Assembly: GCA_963769945.1 (NCBI GenBank)
Contig: CAVYOA010000014.1
Coordinates: 434,001 to 498,000, forward strand
Length of the DNA: 64,000 nucleotides
DNA from: WHSW01 sp963769945
GTDB lineage: Bacteria; Actinomycetota; Thermoleophilia; Solirubrobacterales; 70-9
Direction of reading: 5' to 3'
This document shows positions 60,857-64,000 of the stretch, piece by piece (position 1 is the stretch's first letter; each line of letters starts with the position of its first letter). A program made the translations under genes and the position numbers. The notes under the pieces were generated by a model. The model had not been told where the DNA came from, made no database searches, and was given only the letters and a program-made list of their open reading frames with translations.

Positions 60857-61756
60857 ATGGACGTGCTTGCGATCTTCGGCCCGACGGCCGTCGGCAAGAC
60901 CGGCGTCGCGATCGCGGTCGCCGACCTCCTGCGCGAGCGTGGGGAGGACCCGGTGGCGATCTCCTGCGACTGCGATGCAGGTCTACGCCGGGCTCGAGAC
61001 CCTCAGTGGCGCGGCAAATCCGCAAGAGCAAGCGCGCCTCGAGCACCGCCTGCTCTCGTTCGTGCCGATCGACGGCGAGTTCTCGGCCGGACGCTTCGCC
61101 AACCTCGCTCACGGCGAGATCGACCAGCTGCTGGCCGAGGATCGACGCCCGATCCTCGTCGGCGGCACCGGGCTCTACATGCGGGCGGCGTTGGCCGAGC
61201 TCGAGCTGCGACCGCCGGTGCCCTCCGAGGTGCGCGCCGACGTCGAGGCCGAGACTCGCCGATCGCGGCCCGCGACGCTTCACGCCGAGCTTCGCCCGAG
61301 GAGCTCGCGTCCGGAGTGCACCCCAACGACCGCAAGCGGATCGGTCGGCTGACCGCGCTGACGCGGCTGGGGATCGCGCCGCATCGCGTCGGCGAGGGAA
61401 TGTGGAGCGAGGGACTGCGCCATCCGACCACGCTGGTCGGGCTCGATCGATCGATCGCGACGAGCTGCGCCGTCGGATCGACGCTCGTGTCGACGAGATG
61501 GTGCGCCTCGGCGCGCGCGAGGAGGTGCGTCAGCGCCGACGCCGCCGGCGCCTCGCGCACCGCGCGGGCTGCGATCGGCTTCGAGGAGCTGCTCGCGGGC
61601 GACGTCGAGGCGATGAAGTCGGCCCAATGGCGCTACGCGCGCCGCCAGCTCACCTGGATGCGAAAGATGGAGGACGTGCGTGTGATCGACCGCGGAGGGC
61701 GCTCGAACGAGGATCTCGGTGTCGAGGTGGTCGAGCGGCTTCTTGCCTCACCGTGA
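60857..61756 (+). pseudogene. miaA: tRNA dimethylallyltransferase MiaA, four frame breaks
   Basis: Transfers an isoprenyl group to A37 of tRNAs reading UNN codons. The P-loop GPTAVGKTG is intact. The frame changes near 60972 (extra T before AMQVYAGLETLSG), near 61294 (missing base before EELASGVHPNDRKR), near 61445 (in the GATC repeat before IDRDELRRRIDAR) and near 61531 (extra C before ADAAGASRT). The pieces together make a complete MiaA, ending WRYARRQLTWMRKM and ERLLASP. The literal reading frame from 60857 keeps start and end but is nonsense between. Same caveat as miaB. Confidence 0.85.
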
Positions 61757-61792
61757 CGCCTTCCATGCGCTCCCCGAGTAGCGTCGCCACGA

Positions 61793-62638
61793 ATGCGCTT
61801 TGAGAAGTGGACCGCTCTTGGCAATGACTACATCGTCGTCGAGGCGTCGCAGCTCCCCTGGGAGCTGACGCCCGAGCGAATCGAGCGCATCTGCGAGCCG
61901 CATTTCGGGGTTGGCTCGGACGGCGTCCTCTTACTCTCGCCGGCTGCCGATGAGGCCCATGTCGCCGAGCTGCGGATCTTCAATCCCGATGGCTCCGAAG
62001 CCGAGCTTTCGGGCAACGGCGCCCGTGAGGCGGTCCTCTATCTGCGCGAAGCCGGCTGGACCGACGCCGACACGTTCACGATCGTGACCAAGGCGGGTGA
62101 GCTGACGCCGACGATCACCGGCCCGAACGAGGTCTCGATGGCGATCGGGCGCGCGTCGGTGACGTCGCCGGACTTTCCCTCGGGGGCTGCCAACGGGAGC
62201 GGAACGCTCGAGTCGGCCGGCCGTCAATGGGACTTCCAGCACGTCAACGTCGGCAACCCGCAATGCGTGATCGACGCCGGCGACGAGGTCGAGGATCTCG
62301 ACCTGGCGGCGATCGGCCCGGCGATTGAGTCGAACACGGACCTGTTTCCCAACCGAACCAACGTCTCGTTCATCCGCGTCGAGGGGTCGCGGGTGCGAGC
62401 GCGGATCTTCGAGCGCGGGGTGGGGGAGACGCTCTCGTCTGGAACCGGCGCCAGCGGCGCGGCGGTTGCCGCCTTCCTCGGCGGTGCGGCCAGCCCGATC
62501 ACGGTCGAGCTCGACGGTGGCGAGCTAACGGTCGAGATCAGCGAGGAGCTCGATCTGACGCTGATCGGAACGGCTTCGCGCGTCTACCGTGGAGAGCTCG
62601 ACGCCGACCTCGTGGCCGCGCTCGAGAGACTTCGATGA
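61793..62638 (+). CDS. dapF: Diaminopimelate epimerase family protein lacking both catalytic cysteines
   Basis: 281-residue protein with the DapF fold: MRFEKWTALGNDYIVVE, GVGSDGVLLL, FNPDGSEAELSGNGAR, VNVGNPQCV and GETLSSGTGASGAA. In known epimerases the two active-site residues are cysteines, one after SGNGAR and one before GTGAC. Here they are Glu79 and Ser216. Glu79 is GAG and is not one base from a Cys codon, so this is not a simple read error. TAGCGT lies eight bases before the ATG. It neighbours dapL, so a role in diaminopimelate synthesis is likely, but two-base epimerisation cannot work in the usual way. Confidence 0.88.
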   Translation: MRFEKWTALGNDYIVVEASQLPWELTPERIERICEPHFGVGSDGVLLLSPAADEAHVAELRIFNPDGSEAELSGNGAREAVLYLREAGWTDADTFTIVTKAGELTPTITGPNEVSMAIGRASVTSPDFPSGAANGSGTLESAGRQWDFQHVNVGNPQCVIDAGDEVEDLDLAAIGPAIESNTDLFPNRTNVSFIRVEGSRVRARIFERGVGETLSSGTGASGAAVAAFLGGAASPITVELDGGELTVEISEELDLTLIGTASRVYRGELDADLVAALERLR

Positions 62639-62717
62639 CGTCCCCGTCCCCTAGTGGGGTTGATCACTAGCGTGCCCACTTCCGGGTAACAGAACGGCAA
62701 CCAACCAGGAGGAGCCC

Positions 62718-62963
62718 ATGCCTGACGAGACCGACGAGACAGGAGTCGACAAAGAGGACCTGCCGGCGACGCCTCTGCACGCGCACGGTGAAGGCCGCGA
62801 GGAGGACATCGAGGGCGAGATCGGCGGCGGCAGCGGCGACGAACAGGACGCCGACGATGTCGAGGCGACCGGCGGCGCGACGTCCGGCGGCCCAGGCGGA
62901 GCCGCCGAGGGCGAGGACGACCCCTCGAACGTCGAGCACAACGCCGACGACAGCGACGACTAG
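62718..62963 (+). CDS. Small, highly acidic disordered protein
   Basis: 81 residues, more than a third Asp/Glu with much Gly and no hydrophobic core (for example EEDIEGEIGGGSGDEQDADD), hence probably disordered. A strong AGGAGGAG ends just before the ATG, which argues for a real gene. CTAGTG (62651-62656) and CACTAG (62665-62670) form an inverted repeat upstream, around a TTGATC. No family recognised. Confidence 0.65.
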   Translation: MPDETDETGVDKEDLPATPLHAHGEGREEDIEGEIGGGSGDEQDADDVEATGGATSGGPGGAAEGEDDPSNVEHNADDSDD

Positions 62964-63047
62964 ACCCTAACCCGGGGGTGTCCGGGACCGAGCTGGGCGC
63001 GATCCAGCGACGGCAACCGGGCGCCCCCGCGGTAGCCTCTCGCGCCC

Positions 63048-64000
63048 GTGGCTCTGACCGATCCTTCCAAGCGTCTCGAGGCGATCCCGCCGTACATGTT
63101 CGCCGAGCTTTCGCGGCGCGTCGAGGCAAAGCAGGCAGAGGGCGTGGACGTGATCAGCCTCGGCATCGGCGATCCCGACATGCCGACCTATCCGCACATC
63201 GTCGAGGCGATGCAGGCCGCCGTCGCCGACCCCTCGACCCATCAGTACCCCTCGAACAAGGGCAGAGCCGAGTTTCGCGAGGCCTTCGCTCGCTTCTACG
63301 ACAGCCGCTTCGGCGTCGCGATCGACCCCGAGACCGAGGTGATGGCGGCGATCGGCGCCAAGGAGTGCATCTACAACCTCTGCTTTGCCTTCCTTGACTC
63401 CGGCGACGTCGCCCTCGCCTCCGACCCCGGCTATCCCGTCTACACCGCGGGGCCGGCGCTTGCCGGCGCCGAGGCCGAGCTGCTTCCACTGCTCCCAGAG
63501 CATGGCTTCGCCCCCGACCTCGACGCGATCTCCGCCGAGGCGCTCGAGCGCGCCCGCCTGATCTTCCTCAACTACCCGAACAACCCGACCGGCGCAGTCG
63601 TCCCCGACGGGCTCTTCGAGCGCGTGATCGAGCTCGCCCGCGAGCACGAGATCCTCGTCGTTCACGACAACGCCTACTCCGAGACGACCTACGACGGCTA
63701 CGTCGCGCCCAGCTTTCTCGCCACGCCCGGCGCCAAGGAGGTCGGGGTCGAGGTCTTCTCGCTCTCCAAGGGCTTCAACATGACCGGTTGGCGCTGCGCT
63801 GCGATTCTCGGCAATGCCGACGCGATCGAGTCCTACTGGCATTTGAAGACCAACGTCGACTCAGGCAACTACGAAGCCGTGCAGCTCGCAGGCGCGGCAG
63901 CGCTTGACGGGCCACGGTCCTCGATCGAGGAGATGAACGCGATCTACGCCCGCCGCCGCGACCTCGTCGTCGCCGCGCTGGGCGAGATCGGAGTCAAGGT
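63048..64000 (+). CDS. dapL: LL-diaminopimelate aminotransferase (3' end outside the window)
   Basis: Fold-type I PLP aminotransferase, 317 residues visible. The opening IPPYMFAELSRR and ISLGIGDPDMPTYPH, plus FLNYPNNPTGAV, HDNAYSETTYDG and the PLP Lys241 in SLSKGFNMTGWR, match the LL-DAP aminotransferase group that converts tetrahydrodipicolinate to LL-diaminopimelate in one step. GTG 63048 with TAGCCT nine bases upstream suggests leaderless expression. A general aspartate/alanine aminotransferase is the alternative. Confidence 0.87.
   Translation, partial: MALTDPSKRLEAIPPYMFAELSRRVEAKQAEGVDVISLGIGDPDMPTYPHIVEAMQAAVADPSTHQYPSNKGRAEFREAFARFYDSRFGVAIDPETEVMAAIGAKECIYNLCFAFLDSGDVALASDPGYPVYTAGPALAGAEAELLPLLPEHGFAPDLDAISAEALERARLIFLNYPNNPTGAVVPDGLFERVIELAREHEILVVHDNAYSETTYDGYVAPSFLATPGAKEVGVEVFSLSKGFNMTGWRCAAILGNADAIESYWHLKTNVDSGNYEAVQLAGAAALDGPRSSIEEMNAIYARRRDLVVAALGEIGVK

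Overview
The window is dense, high-GC bacterial chromosome with genes on both strands, very short intergenic gaps and frequent ATGA, GTGA or TTGA stop/start overlaps. The gene set points to an Actinomycetota member, most likely of the Thermoleophilia/Solirubrobacterales kind. Reasons: an actinobacterial integration host factor (mIHF) between pyrD and gmk, a mycobacterial-style PyrR-binding loop over the pyrR ribosome binding site, a MoaD/ThiS protein very like mycobacterial CysO, an acyl-desaturase/reductase pair of the mycobacterial DesA3 type, and RNase J together with RNase Y. The lineage call is inference from gene content. No prophage, insertion sequence or CRISPR array was seen.

Layout. 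0-2.5 kb (minus strand): HIT protein, phosphomannomutase and a metallo-beta-lactamase-fold hydrolase. 2.6-4.6 kb: a secreted protein of unknown function and CorA. 4.7-8.1 kb: a SAM-I riboswitch with intrinsic terminator ahead of a threonine-synthase-like PLP enzyme, a CysO-like sulfur carrier and two nucleotide-sugar genes. 8.2-11.6 kb: a TetR regulator, its probable operator, and a ferredoxin reductase plus fatty acid desaturase. 11.6-13.7 kb: tRNA-Arg(CCG), RNase Z and an alpha/beta hydrolase. 13.8-23.5 kb: the pyrimidine operon pyrR-pyrB-pyrC-isochorismatase-carA-carB-pyrK-pyrD, without pyrF or pyrE. 23.5-27 kb: mihF, gmk, rpoZ, coaBC, a TPR protein and dtd. 27-37.5 kb: the translation/RNA superoperon rimP-nusA-infB-ylxP-rbfA-nrnA-truB-ribF-rpsO-pnp. 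37.5-45.1 kb: an M16 peptidase, dapB, amidase, dapA, RNase J and a secreted HExxH metallopeptidase. 45.5-47.7 kb: a two-component system on the minus strand. 47.8-51.6 kb: ftsK and cinA. 51.7-54.6 kb: a patch of free-standing small accessory genes (NTF2-like, cupin, SRPBCC). 54.8-64 kb: thpR-recA-recX, rny, a membrane cytochrome c, miaB, miaA, dapF, an acidic small protein and the 5' part of dapL.

How the genes work together. De novo UMP synthesis from bicarbonate to orotate is almost complete here, with a class 1B dihydroorotate dehydrogenase (PyrD plus PyrK). Lysine/meso-diaminopimelate synthesis is represented by dapA, dapB, dapF and dapL, which suggests the LL-DAP aminotransferase shortcut. 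RNA processing and decay is heavily represented: RNase J, RNase Y, PNPase, RNase Z, nanoRNase, ThpR. At least ten genes have a TANNNT hexamer about 6-9 bases before the start codon, which suggests many leaderless transcripts.

The most interesting items are three. First, the SAM-I riboswitch, ThrC-like enzyme and CysO-like carrier form a candidate protein-thiocarboxylate route to homocysteine. Second, the DapF homologue lacks both catalytic cysteines. Third, single-base frame disruptions cluster in miaB-miaA (seven in about 2.2 kb), with others in infB, nusA, dapB and an amidase. These may be sequencing errors or recent gene decay; the sequence alone cannot decide.
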